Shown piece after piece: positions 18,648 through 31,630 of a stretch of DNA of 64,000 nucleotides. The notes beneath the pieces are model-generated. The model had not been told where the DNA came from, searched no databases, and worked only from the letters and a program-made list of their open reading frames with translations. Position numbers and translations under genes: made by a program. Numbering within the stretch: the first letter of the stretch is position 1; each line of letters opens with the position of its first letter. The stretch spans positions 26,033,069 through 26,097,068 of the forward strand of contig CP154955.1 in assembly GCA_039621445.1 (NCBI GenBank), read 5' to 3'. The DNA is from Euglena gracilis (Eukaryota > Euglenida > Euglenophyceae > Euglenales).

Positions 18648-19380
18648 AAGGGTTGGGCAATTAACCGTTATTATCGGGGTCAAGCGATTAACCATAGTTA
18701 ACTGGGGGTCAACAAGCGATTAACCAATTTTCGATTAACTGTGCCTTTCCCTCGATTAATCTCGATTAACCGCCACAAAAAAAATTCAAAGTGTCCCTAC
18801 CCTTGAGTAGCGTTGTGCACCTTGCCAAATTGGTGCCTGAAAACATCATCCCCAAACCAGAGCTTAGACTCTCATTCATTGGATGGATCATGAGCCAAAC
18901 AAACGAAAAAAATGAAAACCACACGGATCTCTGTTGCCGAGTCTAATGGGTCAGATAGCCAAGTGCGCGTAAATGCATTCGCACAAACATGAGCGCATCA
19001 ACGGAGCAATCACTAAGGCGATTGCGCAAATCACTGGGGTCACAGCTTCTTTCATCTGATGACAATTACCACCCCTCCTCCGAAGGTTTATGTTCGGTGT
19101 TGCAGTTGAAAATTGCCTCTTTTCCAAAAGGGAACTTCAATTACCCACACAACGAGGTCCATCCCCCACCCGGTGTCCAAGTCCCCAAAGGGTAGAGAAA
19201 TGTTCCCAAACCCAAGACATCTTTGATTTCTGAAAACAAAAAAAGTCGATTAACTGGTGGGGCAACAAGCGATTAACCGTTTTTCGATTAACCATGGTTA
19301 ATTGTCCCCCCCACAAACGATCGATTAACTGGGGGGGGTCACAAGCGATTAACCGTTTTTCGATTAACCATCCAACCCTG
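18648..19380. mobile_element. Candidate non-autonomous hAT-like element
   Basis: About 733 bp bounded by inverted ends: AAGGGTTGG at the left, and CCAACCCTG at the right (CAGGGTTGG when reversed), flanked by the 7-bp direct repeat GCGCGAG (18641-18647 and 19381-19387). The CAGGG-type end and a duplication of about 8 bp are typical of hAT transposons. Subterminal motifs CAAGCGATTAACCG and TCGATTAACC recur several times inside each end (18670-18775 and 19247-19370), as in hAT transposase-binding regions. No transposase is encoded. Confidence 0.55.
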
Positions 19381-19646
19381 GCGCGAGTAAGCGAGCAGTC
19401 GCTTGAGCAAAGCTCAAGGTTGGAGGTTTCGGGAGTATAGGTTCATGTGTGTTGGTCCAGAGGACCAGTGTGAAAGGGAGAGGAGGGGGAAAAAGAGAGG
19501 GGGGAGTGTGAGGGCACTCGAAAAGAGCATCCGGTCTTTGGCTCTTTCGGCCAGGCGCAGTTGGCGGGCAACTGCCCGGGCGAGTGTGACAGATAGGTTC
19601 TGTGTCAGTTCCTGGAGCCGGCGTTGTTTGACAGTGCCGCCAGCTC
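19381..19646. other. Unassigned DNA next to truncated element 2
   Basis: This lies between the hAT-like element and the point where element 2 homology starts. It contains a short hairpin GCAGTTG..CAACTGC near 19557-19575 and a purine-rich stretch, but no supported gene. Its sequence is unrelated to the matching position in the right copy of element 2, so 19646/19647 is a rearrangement breakpoint. Confidence 0.5.
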
Positions 19647-22600
19647 GCGTGCTCGGGAGGGCACCGCAAACTGGAAGTTCCGGCTGGCCTCATCGAGGAG
19701 GCGCTCACCACCGACGTGCCCCGACGCCCGGTGCTGCTCTCGGATTGCCCGCTCGGTCAGGGCATCCGGCACGCACCAGACGGAATCCTTCACCAGCTTG
19801 CCTGCCTCCTTCCGGTAGCCGGTGGGCCATGGCCGGCCGCGCTTGATGGCCTGCCACGGCTCTTTGAACGTTGGGCACTTCTCATACGCCTCACTCCAGT
19901 CCATCGCCATCAGGTCCTGGTCTTCGTCTTGCGGGGCTGCGGCCGGGGTGGCTGCAGCTGGCGGCACGGCGGCCGCCACAGGCGGCACGGCGGCTGCCAC
20001 TGGCGGCACGGCGGGAGGGCTGGGGTGCCCCCCCACCTTGGGTGGGCCGGCTGGCTTCTTCGGGACGGCGGCACCGGGCGGCTTGGCGGCCGCCTGGCTT
20101 CGGGTTGTCACGGCGATCGCTGCGGACGGTGGGATGCTGCGTGCGCTGGCCGCGGGCGGGGACGATGCTTGCTCGGCGGACGGGGATCGCACGGCGGGTG
20201 CTGCTGCCGGTGCCGCTGCTGGCCGTACGGAAAACCGCACGGTGCGTGGTGTGGCGGGCTGCTGCTGCTGCTTGGGCTGCGCGGACAACGCCGGGTGCTG
20301 CGGCTGCTCGGGCTGCCCGGGCGATGCCAGCGCTGTCGCACTGGGCACTCGCACGGTCGGTGCTGCAGTCGCAGCCGGCGCGGTGGGGTGCGGTGGGGGC
20401 GGCGGTCGGATTGCCGGACTTCCGGCTGCCGGAATCCCGGCGGGCGCCGCCTCGGAGGCCGGTGTCCCGGCCGATGCCGCCGTGGTTGCCGGTGTCCCGG
20501 CTGGCGGCGATGGGGATGCCGCATTTGCGGTCGGGAGGGGGCACACCTTATCCACCGGGTGTACTGCCTTCGGGCAGCTGCGCTCCGCGGCCTTCTCCTC
20601 TCGGATCTGCTGCTCCATCTCCTCGGCGTCCGCTGCCGTCCCGTGCCAGCAGGAGTCTCGGTACTCCTGGCTGGCCGGGTACGCCCACCGCGACAGCGCG
20701 TCCCCCACCTCGTTCTTCTCCCCCGGCACGTACACCACCTCCACCATGTGCTCGTTGAGCTTGGAGTGCCACCTCGCCCGCCGGCCCTGCGGTCCCGCTC
20801 CTCGGGCGACGTGCTCCTTGTACCAGCTCTCCAAGGACCGGTGGTCCGTCAGCACCAGCACCTTCTGCCCGGTGATGTAGCCGCCCCACTTGTCCAGCGC
20901 GCTCACCACCGCGTACGTCTCCTTGTCCCGGGTGTCCCACCGCAGCCGCTGCCCCTCCGTCAGCTTCCTGCTCATGAAGCCCACCGCCACCGACGCCCCG
21001 GGCTTCAGGAGCTCCTCCACCGATGGGATGCCCTCCACCTTCGGCAGCTGCTCCAGCACGGCGCCCACCGCGTAATCGGAGGCGTCCGTGCGGAGCACGA
21101 ACGGCTTGTTCATGTCCACGTGCCACAGCTCCAGGTCCGCCACCAGCGCTGCCTTCAGCTTCTCGAACGCCTCCAGCTCGGCCGCGGACCACACGATGGG
21201 GTGCTTGCTGCCCGCCCGGGACAAATCCCGCGGTAGCTTCAGCTTCTCCTGCAGGGGGGCGGCCAGCTCCGAGTACATACGTACATACCCCGAATAATAA
21301 TTGCAGAGGCCGAGAAAGGCGCGCAAACTCGTCACATTGGCCGGGGGTTGCCACCGCTGCACCGCCGCCAGCTTGCCGCTCGCGGGCACGCGCTTGCCCT
21401 CCCCCAGCACGTGCCCCACGAACTCCGCCCTCTTGCGGAACAGCTGCGCCTTCTTCTTGTCCGCCACCCACCGATCCGCCTCCAGCGCCCGCAGGGTCTC
21501 CCGCAGATCCGCCGCGTGCTGCCGGATCAGCTCCTCGTCGCTCCACCCCGGCAGCCGCCTCGTGCTCACCAGGATGTCGTCGAAGTAGGGGTGGGTGTGG
21601 GCGGAGACGTTGCGGCAGGTCGCGTCGATGTCCCTCTGGAGCAGCGCCGGACCGACGTTGATGCCCTGGGGCACCACGGTCCACTGCCAGAGGCCGCCGG
21701 GCAGGTGGATGTTGGTGATGGGTCGGCTTTCCTCCGCCATGGCCACCTGGTGGAAGGCGTCCCGCAGGTCCACCGTCGAGAAGATCTCGCACTTCGCCTG
21801 CTCGCTCACGATGTCCTCCGTCAGCGGTAGGGGGTAGGAGTCCATCTGCAGCATCTTGTTGGTCAAGCTGTAGTCGCACACCAGCCTCCACTTGCCCGAC
21901 TTCTTGCGGATGGGGAAGGCGGCCGCCCTCCACGGCCCCCGCCCCGCCTCCAGCTTGCCGTCCGCCAGGCACTCCCGCTCCATCTCCCTCAGGGCCTCCA
22001 GCCGCTCGCCCTTGAGGTTGATGATCCGGCCCACCACTGGGGTTGCTCCCGGCTTCAGCCTCAGCACTGCCTTCCCATGGGTGCCCCGCGCCGGGGGACA
22101 CGGCCAGACCCGCTCACGGAACACCCGGCCTTCGAACTCGTTGATGATCTCGTCCCGCAGCTGCCGCGCCAAGGGATGGTCGACATCATCTTCCGTCTCC
22201 ACCACCCCTCGCACCGCCTTCGCCGCTTCTTCGGCCTCCTTCAGCATCATCGCCACTTCTCGGACTGCTGCCTCGTCCGTGGTCAGCTGCCGCATCTTCT
22301 TCACCGTGGAGAGGTAGCCGTCCAGCTCGTCTTCGTCTTCATCATCATCTTCCTCCTTCTTCTCTTCGTCTCCACGCCGCCTCAGGATCCACTTGGGGTC
22401 CGCGTGGAGCTGCAAGGTGTCGCGCCATGGCTGGACATCCAGCCGGTTCTCCCGGAGCCATGGATACCCCAGGATCAGATCCGTGCTGATGCAGCCGTCG
22501 TACGCCACCACCTTCGTCGTCCACGTCCTCGGTCTCCGCTCCTCGTCGTCGGTCTGGGCCGCGAAGGACAGCTTCAGCTCTGCTTCTCGTTGTCCTCCGG

Positions 22601-24047
22601 GTAGTGCTTCTCCGCTCACCGTGCGCAGCACCAAGGGTCTTGTTGCCGCGTGGAACACCGACTCCGGGAACAGCTCCTTCTTCACGAGGGAGGTCTGCGC
22701 CCCCGTATCGATCAAGGCCTTCGCCTGGATCTTCATCCCGCCTGCCTCCACCTCCACGTCCATCAGCAGCTGGTAGCACCCCCCACGGTGCTCCATCCGG
22801 CCGACCGTGAACGGCCGGTTCGGGAGGTGCTGCCACGGCCGCACCACCACCTTCCGCACCTTCTTCGCCTCCTCCGCCGCCGCCACTTCTTCCCGTGCCT
22901 TCTCCCCCAGGCACAGGTACCGCACCACTCCCTCCGGGATGCGGTAGGCCTCCTCCCTTGTGCACCTGCGCTCGCCGCCACTGCCTCCCAGCTGTAGCCG
23001 ATGTCGTCGTACGCCGTCTGGTCCTTCCACCATGCTGCCGCACTTCCCACCACAGATGACGTCGTCCAGCTCCTTCGCCATCGCGTCGCTGACCCAGAAG
23101 CGGGTCGGCTTGCGATACCCGTACTCCGCGAAGCGGCAGTAGTCGATATCCACGTACCGCACTCCGCGCAGGACTCGTCGCCACCGCAGCAAGCCGAACC
23201 TCGGGTTTTCAATCCACCACCGCGTAGGCGCCAAGTACTCCACCAGCTCCCTCGTGGCCTTCACCACCGCGTCCGCCATGCGGAGCCTCCTCTTGCGGGT
23301 GGTGAGGGCTGCGGAGTACTCGGTACAGGGCGGGGACGCCGCGATGACCTCGAAGTAGCCGGGAGCGTACTGTTCCCAGTACCTCCACTTCCTCACGTCG
23401 GCCACGATGTCCGGCTTCCACTTCTCGTCCCAGTCCACGCTGATCACCTTGAAGCCCATCTTCTCCAGCGCTCTTCTGACACTGCCCGTTCCGGAGAACA
23501 GGTCCAGCGCCCATCTTTCCTTCTCTTCCTTCGCCGCCTTCTTCACCGGCTCTTTCTTCTCCTTCTTCGCCGGTGCTTTCTTCACCTCCTTCGCCGGTGC
23601 TTGTCTTTCTTGTGGTGGTGTCTTGTGGAGACTTGGTGATGCCTTCGGTGATGATGTTGTCGGTGTTGTTGATGGCGATGACGTGGATCTTGGTAGACTC
23701 GATCTCGATGCTGTCTTCGTTGCCGATGCCGTCGGCGTTGATGAGGTCGATGATGTCTTCGTTGCCGATGCCGTCGGCGTTGATGAGGACGATGATGTCA
23801 CCTTCGCCTTCGGCACGCTCGGTGATGTTGATGGGGACGATGGTGTCGGCTTCGCCTTCGACACCTGCCGCAGGCAGGGTCTCTCCCCTTCCTTTGGAGA
23901 CTTCCTGCCTCTTCTCTTTCTTTGGACCAGCCGCCATCCTTCTTCTTCATACTCCACTGCTCTTACCAGCCTCGTCCCTGGTGCGGATGTCGGCTGGGGG
24001 GTTGACTGCCGGTCCAGGCCCTTCCCCTCGGGACCTGGACGGCCCCG
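19647..24047 (-). pseudogene. pol: Element 2 left pol, truncated in integrase
   Basis: Open from just after the gag stop (TGA at 24050-24048) through methyltransferase, protease (IDTGAQTSL near 22709-22700), RT (YFDD near 21587) and RNase H (VLTDHRSLESW, VGDALSRWAYP). After a long Ala/Pro-rich linker it reaches the integrase zinc-finger histidines (REQHRASGH) and ends at the breakpoint before the Cys pair. The open frame then adds about 14 foreign residues to a stop at 19605. There is no internal frameshift, so this copy shows the intact frame that the right copy lost by three insertions. Catalytic integrase residues are absent, so it cannot move on its own. Confidence 0.9.
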
Positions 24048-27000
24048 TCATTGCTGCGTCGATGTCGTCCCGGCCGCTTCTCCTTTGCCGGAACCCTTCT
24101 CACCGCCTTTGCCTTTCCCCTTACCCTTGCCTTTGCCTTTTCCACCATCTTTCCCCTTGCCTTCACCTTTGCCGGTCCATCCTTCATTCCACGGCTGCTG
24201 ATTGCCTTTGCCTCGGCCAGCCCAGCCTTGGGCATCGTTGGAGTCCTTGGTCTCGTCCACCTTCTTCGCTTCACCTTCCTTTTCTTTCTTCACCGCTTCC
24301 TTCTTCACTTCCTTGATGTTGGACTCCTCCTGGACTCCTTGATTGGCCTTGGTGTCGGTCTCGTCATCTTCATCTTCGACATCCACTTCCCGCTGCCATC
24401 TTGTGGGTGCCGCCGGTTTGCGGTGGGCCGGCTCGGGGTCGCCCATGGTGGCGGCCCGCTGGTCCACCCTCAGCCACCGCACCATGAGGTCGTTGACTTG
24501 GGTGGCGGTGAACTCCACGGTGTCCGGGGCCACCCGGACGATGGCTCCACCAGACAGCTTCTGCCGGTCGTACACCGCCTTGATGGCCGCCCGGTGGTCG
24601 TCATCCGCCGGGACCACCTTGATTCTTCTGCCTTGGCGATCCACTTTCTTCGGCACGACGCCCGTCTCCTCCACCACCATCTCCGTCGCCTCCGCCACCG
24701 TCACATCCTCCGGTAGGCCTTCCAGGACCAGCGCCGCGTGATCACGGCGCCGATCCTCTTCATGGGCCAGCCGCTTCCTCCATGGCTGGCCCAGCTGGTC
24801 CACCACCAGGCGGGCTAGCTCCACGTCCGTCATGTCCCCGATCTGCATCGCCAGCGCCTTGGCGTTGGCGAAGTACTCCCGCCACTCTCGCTCCGTCAGC
24901 TTGCCCCGCGTCACCACCTTGAGGTGACGGAGCTTCCTTCGTAGTGCTTCTCGGTCGTCTCCACCCAGCTCGAGGTCCAGCCTCGCCCACAGCTCCTCGA
25001 ACGGCATCTCCGGGTAGGTCTCCACCATCAGGTCGATGTGCAACGCCGTCGCCTCGTCCACCGTACTCCGCAGCAGCGCCACCCGCTGCGCCTCGCTGAG
25101 GAGGGGGACCATCCCCTCCACCTCGCGGAGGTACGGGAGCCACCGCCGCCTCCATTGGGGCCAGTCCTCGGCGTTACCCGAGAACCGGCCCGGATGCCTC
25201 CCCCCGAGCGCATCCAGGAGGTGCGGTGGCAGGATCTGCAGCTGGGGAGCCCCCAGCGGCAGGGTGGTTGCTTGGACTTCTCGGATGGCGGTTCCCCTCA
25301 CGGGTGCGGGCACGCTCGCCCCCGCACGCATGAGGAGCATCGGTGCTGCATTCGTCGGCACCGGGCGGGATCGCACGAGCCGCAGCTCCGGTCGGAGCCG
25401 CGACGCGGGCGGATTGGCTGGGTCCGCTGGTGTGGCCGCAGTCGCAGCCGGCACCGCAGACTGCATCACCGGCGGGGGCCCGCCGGCAGGATGGGATGAT
25501 GGCTGCATGGCTGCTGGGGAGACACCCCGGTGGCGAACGCCACCGCGGGGGTCTGATGCATGGCATGCGAGGGGTTGGGATGGACGGCTTGCTGGTACAC
25601 CGTGCCTTCGGCACACTGCGGTTCAGTGCCTTCGGCACCCAGGGCTGGCTTGACACGGGCACAGAGACTTGGGAGACGGGTCGGACTTGGACTCGGACAG
25701 ACTGGGCAGCAGCCACCGGCACCGAAACCGGTGCTGACGGCTTGGACAGGGCGGTGGTTGCGGCTTGCGGGTGTGATGCCGGATGCTGCGCTGCTCGGTG
25801 CGCTGGTGGGGCGGCGGTGCTGGCGGGTCGCGATGCCGGTGCAGACGGATGCGACGACAGCGCGGACTGCTGCACTTGCGCGCGGGACGGTTGCGGATGG
25901 GATGGTGCACGTTGGGCCGCGGAGGACGACGGTTGGCGCTGGGACACGGACAGCGGCTCTGCTCGGATGACTGCGGCGGTGCTCGATCGGCGGGGGAATG
26001 CATACGCGGATTGCGGCATGGATATCCCTTCCCTTGCCGGGCGCGCGGTGGTTGACGATGAGGACCGCTCAGCCGGGGCTCGGGCCGCCCCCGCCGAAGC
26101 AGGCTGGGGGGCGGACTGGTAGGGATCGGCTGCCCCTCGGGTTGGCGGCGTGGTCTGAGCCGCCGAGGACACCGGGGGTCCGCCCGGCGGGGCGGAGACC
26201 GGACATCTTGACAGACCACTGCTTGATCTCCTCCTTCGCCATCTGAATCTCCCTGAACAGCGCCGTCACCACTTGGTCCACTTCCCGGAGGGCCTTCTCC
26301 AAGTACACCCTGCACTTGCCCTCCAACTCCACGGAAATCCGGTCGGCCAGCTTGTTGAAATACTGCACCTGCAACGCCGGGATCTCGGTCTTGGAGTTGA
26401 GCTCCATCCGCTGCAGTCGCTCCTCCATCTGCCGCACCACCGTGGCGATCTCCTCCCGCGTCACCATGGCTCCCCGGAGACGGGCCACCTCCACTGCCGT
26501 TTCCGGGTCCACCACCCGGGCCGCACCCTCGCCGGGGCCGGCACGCACCATCGCCGTCAAGCCTTGCACCTCTGCCTCGCGGAATCGGTGCTCAGCCTGC
26601 ACGGCGGCGATTGCTTGGGCCGCCTCATCCGCCGCCTTTCGGGCGGCCGCCTTGGCTTGCGCCACTTGGCCCTCGAGCCGTCCGTGCTGGGCTTGGATGG
26701 TCTCCATGAACTGCGCGATGACCTTGCCTTGCCCCTCCGCCACTTGCCGATAGGCCGTCGCGGACGCATCCTTCGTGGCCTTGATCTCCTTGTCCATCTC
26801 CTCCAGCGCCGCGGTGGGCCAGTCATCCCACATCTCCCGGGTGCGGTTGCCCAGGAGGTCGAGCTGGGCCACCACCTGCCCGAGACTCGCCTCCACGCCG
26901 CGGACTTGGGCACCCACGGCGTCGATGCGGCTCGTCAGCCACACCGCCACCTCCTCCGACACCCCGGGATACTCGTCCTGCATAGGCTGGTCTTGCACCG

Positions 27001-27770
27001 GGACTTCATCCCCGGCACCCATCTCCTCCTGGTACAGCTCGGGGGCCATATCTTCCTCGTATCCCTCACCTGCGGGCTCAGCCTCGTCGTACATCTCGAG
27101 GGTCTGCTCGTACGTCTCCTCTGCCTGGTCATACTCCACACCCGTTGCGTCCTCGTCCATCTCGTCCACGATCCTTGGCATCTTGAGCGGCCGGTGGGAC
27201 GATGAGGCTTCAGAAAAGGGGGTTCGTTCCCCCCACACCCTTTGATCCCCCTTGCGGCTCCCTCTGGGGGTGGTGGGGGAGAACAGCAGCGCCGCCCCCG
27301 CCGCGGCCAGCAGCGGGAAGCGGGCCCGCAGGGGTGGCGTCCCGCGGGGACTCCAGCTCCGGCAGCTGGAGCGGCACCAGCGCGAACGCCGCCGCGGTCG
27401 CCGCCGCGGACCCCGCCCCGGACCCCCCCGCGGACGCGCCCGCGGACCTCCCCGGGGACGGCGTGGCTGCTGGGGTGGTGCGCAGGGACTGGGACAGGTA
27501 CGAGGGTGGGGATGGGGTGGACAGGATGGGGAATGTGAGCTGGAGTGGGAATGGGAGCTGGGGGTTTGGGCTTATCGCCTTTTCTTGAGCGGGGCTATGT
27601 GGGGAAATGGGGGATTCTTTTTCTGCTGTGCACGCTGAGGGGGACTGAGCAGCGGCATGCGTGTGCGGGGGATTGGGATTGGGTATGGGGCGGTCTTTTT
27701 CATGTTGGGGAGTCCCATGGTGGGGGACACCCACCACCGGGGCGGGGTGAGCCTGGGGAGCCGGATCCAT
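24048..27770 (-). pseudogene. gag: Element 2 left gag with four small indels
   Basis: Same Gag as 35731-39456, starting at ATG 27770. Relative to the right copy it has a 2-nt deletion near 27333, a 1-nt insertion near 26190 and 1-nt deletions near 25645 and 25515. The sum is -3, so the final frame again matches Pol. Coiled-coil, capsid-like and Lys-Gly tail regions are all present in pieces. It ends with Thr-Ser-Thr-Gln-Gln and TGA followed by CGG, as in the right copy. Confidence 0.88.
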
Positions 27771-27815
27771 CTTGTCGGTGTGGTTTGTTCCCAGGAAATT
27801 TTGTTCTGTGAAAAA

Positions 27816-27827
27816 CCTCTGCTACCA
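27816..27827 (-). other. Element 2 left primer-binding site
   Basis: The minus strand reads TGGTAGCAGAGG at the inner LTR edge, an exact complement of the initiator tRNA-Met 3' end (CCTCTGCTACCA). Its first T is the last LTR base. Confidence 0.85.
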
Positions 27828-28465
27828 GTTTCCCGAACGATGTTGTTTTTGCCCAGCCTTCACTCCCGGGGGTCCGTGAGGGGGTACCGGCGGGGTGGGG
27901 GGTAGGCGCGATGGGCTCTGGGGAGAGGGGTAGGTTCGGGATACTCCCCTTCCCACGTAGGATTTTTTTCCCGGGGACCGAAGGCCCTCCTTTTTGGGGA
28001 GTGGTTGGAGGGGGGAGTCCGGCTTGGCGTCCCTTCCGGCAGTGGGGGGGTTTAGGAAAAGGCCTGGTTGCCCTCCCCTAGGCTTCAGATACCCCAGCAC
28101 CAACACCTTTTTGGCTTGTACTGCTCTCCTGCGCCAGCAGATAACCAATCTTTTGTAATCTTTTGCTTGCTCCGCCCTTGGATTTTTGACTTTCTTGAAC
28201 TTTTGCACTTCCTTGGCTCCAGTGCCTTTCTTTGAATTGCCTTGAAATTCCTTGAAAATTCATATAATTTGACCTTGGTCTTGATTCAGCAGGCACAATC
28301 TTGAATTGAAACCATGGGTAAAGAAGAGGGAGCCTGCAATGAAAAACAGAACAGTTAGAGGTGCGGTTTGCGCTATTTTGATGCTGAATTAGCGCAGTGG
28401 TTCGCTATATACAACAGCAGGCTGTAATAGTGGCAATGGAAGGTGCAGCGGCCGGTCCGCCAACT
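27827..28465 (-). repeat. Element 2 left 5' LTR (639 bp)
   Basis: Begins AGTT at 28465 and ends AACT at 27827 on the minus strand. It differs from the two right-copy LTRs by several substitutions (for example in the stretches matching TTTCTTACCTATGG and ATATCAATTTT), whereas the right pair are almost identical to each other. Confidence 0.9.
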
Positions 28466-31400
28466 TATGTTGACTCAACACACCGCCGACAGCATAGTCG
28501 CTGCTGTCGACCTCCAGTACGTATGGTTTGTACGGGTCGGCAATGTCAAGTACAACGTTGTCCAACATCAGTTGTTGAATTGTCGTTGGCGATTCTCGCA
28601 TTGTATCATCCCATTGTATCTTTGTAATGTCAGGAGCGCGATTTTTGAGCTGTCGCGTCAGTGGTACGGCGATTTTCGCGAAATCCTTCACGTAAATCGC
28701 GTAATACTGGGCTAAACCCAAAAATCCTTTTAAACGGGTGATTGTCTTGATGTTTTCAGGTGTCCACTTCTTTATAGCTTCAAGTTGCTTGGAGATGCTC
28801 TCCTTTGTCCGTTGTTAAGAATGTGTCCACAAAATTTTATCGTCTCGCGAAACAAATGCATTTTCGCACCTTTGACGAAAAGCAAATTTTTTTGAAACGT
28901 TGTCAGTACGGAACGTATATCGCGGTAGTGAATATCAAGGATATCACTACCCGAATTTGTAATTGGAGGAGGTGTGCCAATCAGCACGTCATCAATGTAT
29001 ACCATTGCAAACGGTAAGTCTCGTAAAATCCATTGTATCATTCTTTGGAACATGGCTGGGCCATTCTTAACACCCATTGGTAACACCGTCCATTGGTAAA
29101 CTCCGCGGGAGGTTACAAATGCGGTGTATGGTTGTGAGTCAGGGTGTACGTGCATCTGGTAAAAACCATCCTCTAAGTCTAAAACCGACCAGAGGCGGTT
29201 TTCCGCTTGTTTTGTAATCAGGTCTTCGATAAGTGGTAACGGAAATGGATCGTCTTTTGTCCGCGAGTTCAAGTATCGGTAATCCAGCACAAGTCTCCAC
29301 TTCTTCTCTCCAGAAGCATCGGGAGGCTTGGGTACAACAAAAGCTTGTGAGGTCCACTCGCTTTTGGAGGGTATGATCCATTTTCGTTCAATCAGTTTTT
29401 TGATCATTGTATTGAGAGCTTGTTCTCTTTCGCCTGAACAGCGAAAGAATTTTCGGTGCATGGGCCGTGCACCTTCTTTGAGTTCCATTTTACAGACACC
29501 AAAAGGTCCGCGAATTGCAGGATCTATGTCATGGGCATAGATAGGATGTTCTAAAACATCACTGAATTCGCGATTGATCTTTGTACATAGTTCTTGTGAT
29601 TTGGGATGTTGACCACCGCTTTCTATCCCTGCGGATAGTTGGTATATTTGGTCATTCTGACTTTTATTCCGTAGGAATTTGTCAGTGTGGTCAACGGTTC
29701 CGAATGCATCAAAGAAACAAACACAAAAAATGATTTCTTTCAATGGTGGTAACATGACACCGCAAAAATCTTCAAACAGTGGAGTGTCATTCGGTAAATC
29801 CCACCACTGAAAAGTGATATACGTCAGTTGTTGGAACCATTCCGCTTCGGGATTTATAGGAATCAGTAGCACACCGCGTGCTTGATCCCGAAGGATCTTG
29901 TCATCAACAAGAGGGATAAGTTTCAGAGGTGGGTGTAGCCACAGGACCACATCACCCCAAAACTTATCAAACGCATTTGTATGGCTTGACCAGTAATTGG
30001 ATAAACGAGAATGTGCTTTGGACGAAAATGCGTCGATCTCCAAACGTAGGTCGATCGACTTCGCGATTTGTGCGATTTTGGAAAACCAAGTTTCCAAAAT
30101 GCGGTATTGTCCAAAATTGAAGGCATTCCAGATGCGGTTCGCGAAAACTGTTGCGGTTTCAGTCCTATGGAGGGCTGAAACACAGTTTACCGAGCCACAT
30201 CGGTAATACGTTGTGTCCGAAGACACTTCATCAGGCATTATACCAGGTGTATCAGGTGCATCGTGTAGAGGACAGTTGTCGTTGGCCTTCTGCCACTTGT
30301 ATGCAGGGGCATTGGAGGGGTTGGCATTCTGCCATTCGGGGTCAGAGAGATTGGCTTTCTGCCATTGGTCCTGCTGTGCGATTCTCGCGATTCCGAACAG
30401 GGACGCGATTCCGCGTTTGTCCAATTGTCGATGTACTTCAACACACAACGGGTAACAACCCGGTGTGTTGTGTTCTCGTTCAGCGGTCAGGGTAAACTCG
30501 GTACCGTTTCCGGTATCAAGTGTACTCTGGTTGTTGTGTAAAGCGATTAGTTTGGAAGGTTCAACAATACATCCACAGTCGAAATCAGGTTGTGTGGAAA
30601 TTCTCCGGCAATGTGCGCTTTGGTAGGAAGTGTCGGTCTGGTAGTGCATGTCGGTCATGTGTAGTGTGTGCATGGGGGTGTTGGAAGTTGTAGCTGCTGG
30701 GGGTTGTACAGGGGTGTCCGAAATCGACACACCTGGTGGAAAACGTAACAGTTGTGCAGCTGGGCGGCTACTCGACACCGAAATTTCTTCAGGCCTTTGG
30801 GCTTTCGCCTTGGAACCCAGTGAAACGTGGGGGGTTAAGCTACTCGCTTTCCCTACCGCATGGGAAACGTGCGGTAAAAGTGTAGTGGGCAGGGGGCAGC
30901 TTTCTCTTTACCCCTAGGGTAGGAAACGGTGTTTTCGGTTGTAGAAAACGTTGTGGCAAGGGGGGGGGGACATCTGGGAAGATGTCTTGGGTGAGATATT
31001 CGGTGGTGTGGGTTGTGTGCGTGAAGTAGTGCGCAAACCGAGGGAGGGGCAATCCACAACAAGGCGGTTATGACGCAAGAACGGAAAACCCAAAATTACG
31101 TCAGACCCGCGGATACCCGATTCGTAACTCCAGGTACCCAGAAAATTTTGTATGTGTGAGGGCTGTGAGTGGTGCTTGGGGATGATGGGGAGGAGTATGT
31201 CCAAAAAGCATCCCAAGTCACCACCACACATGGGGCTGTTGTCAGCAGTCATAATTTTGATGGGGTACTTGGCTTTCACCAAGAGGGAGTTGGGAATTAA
31301 TCCCGTTCGAAAGAGAAGGGGGATTCGACACCCTGTGTCGACCAAAATTTTGCATTTGGTAGAAAAATGTTGTGTTCCGATTTCCGCTTGGACCAAAAGT

Positions 31401-31630
31401 TCCATGGGGGGTACGCAAAGTGCAGGATCCGGTGTAAAATTGTTGTCTCTCCAACTATTCCAGGATCCCGTTCCTACTTTGCTCAGCATTCCAGGCAGAA
31501 GTTTTGAGTGTGGGGTGGGGGACCCGAAAATTTTCCGGGTACCGGGGCAGGGATGGTCCTGTCCGTCTGAACAAGTAAGGTTGAGGTCCGTCGTCAGATA
31601 TCTCGGCGACTTGAGTAAAGTCCGATGCAC
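28466..31630 (-). pseudogene. pol: Element 3 left copy: protease, HPP domain, RT, RNase H start
   Basis: A Ty3-class Pol fragment. The frame from 31630 holds an aspartic protease (VDTGCRIPLLF near 31340) and is broken in the poly-G run at about 30961-30970. A second stretch (30778-28772) has a domain with EIDAFSSKAHSRL and LWLHPPLKLI (29923-30045), then RT: KLIERKWIIPSKSEW, VVPKPPD, LDLEDGFYQMH, AMVYIDDVL. A 1-nt deletion near 28790 shifts it. RNase H begins (VLEVDSSDYAVGGVLSQ) and is interrupted at 28465 by element 2. Codon composition is more AT-rich than in element 2. The upstream part (gag, 5' LTR) was not found; the DNA beyond 31630 is unrecognised. Confidence 0.88.

Larger units (their letters stand above)
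19647..28465 (-). mobile_element. Element 2, left copy, 3'-truncated
   Basis: Minus-strand copy with 5' LTR (28465-27827), leader, gag and pol up to the integrase zinc finger, then cut at 19647. The rest of integrase, the chromodomain, the 3' satellite and the 3' LTR are missing. It is nearly identical to the right copy internally. It is inserted in element 3 at exactly the same base as the right copy: flank TATG at 28466-28469 is the complement of CATA. Confidence 0.92.
19647..31268. repeat. Left arm of giant inverted repeat (11.6 kb)
   Basis: Reverse complement of 32218-43870. The inner boundary is GATGGGGTAC (31259-31268) against GTACCCCATC (32218-32227). The outer boundary is CCGCCAGCTC (19647-19656) against GAGCTGGCGG (43861-43870). 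Element 2 parts of the arms are almost identical; element 3 parts differ by several percent and small indels. Confidence 0.92.

Noticed and set aside
19716-24316. Plus-strand frames of up to 506 codons opposite element 2 left pol and gag
   Set aside because: GC-rich opposite-strand shadows; the minus frame carries all conserved motifs. The same applies to minus frames at 37292-45455.
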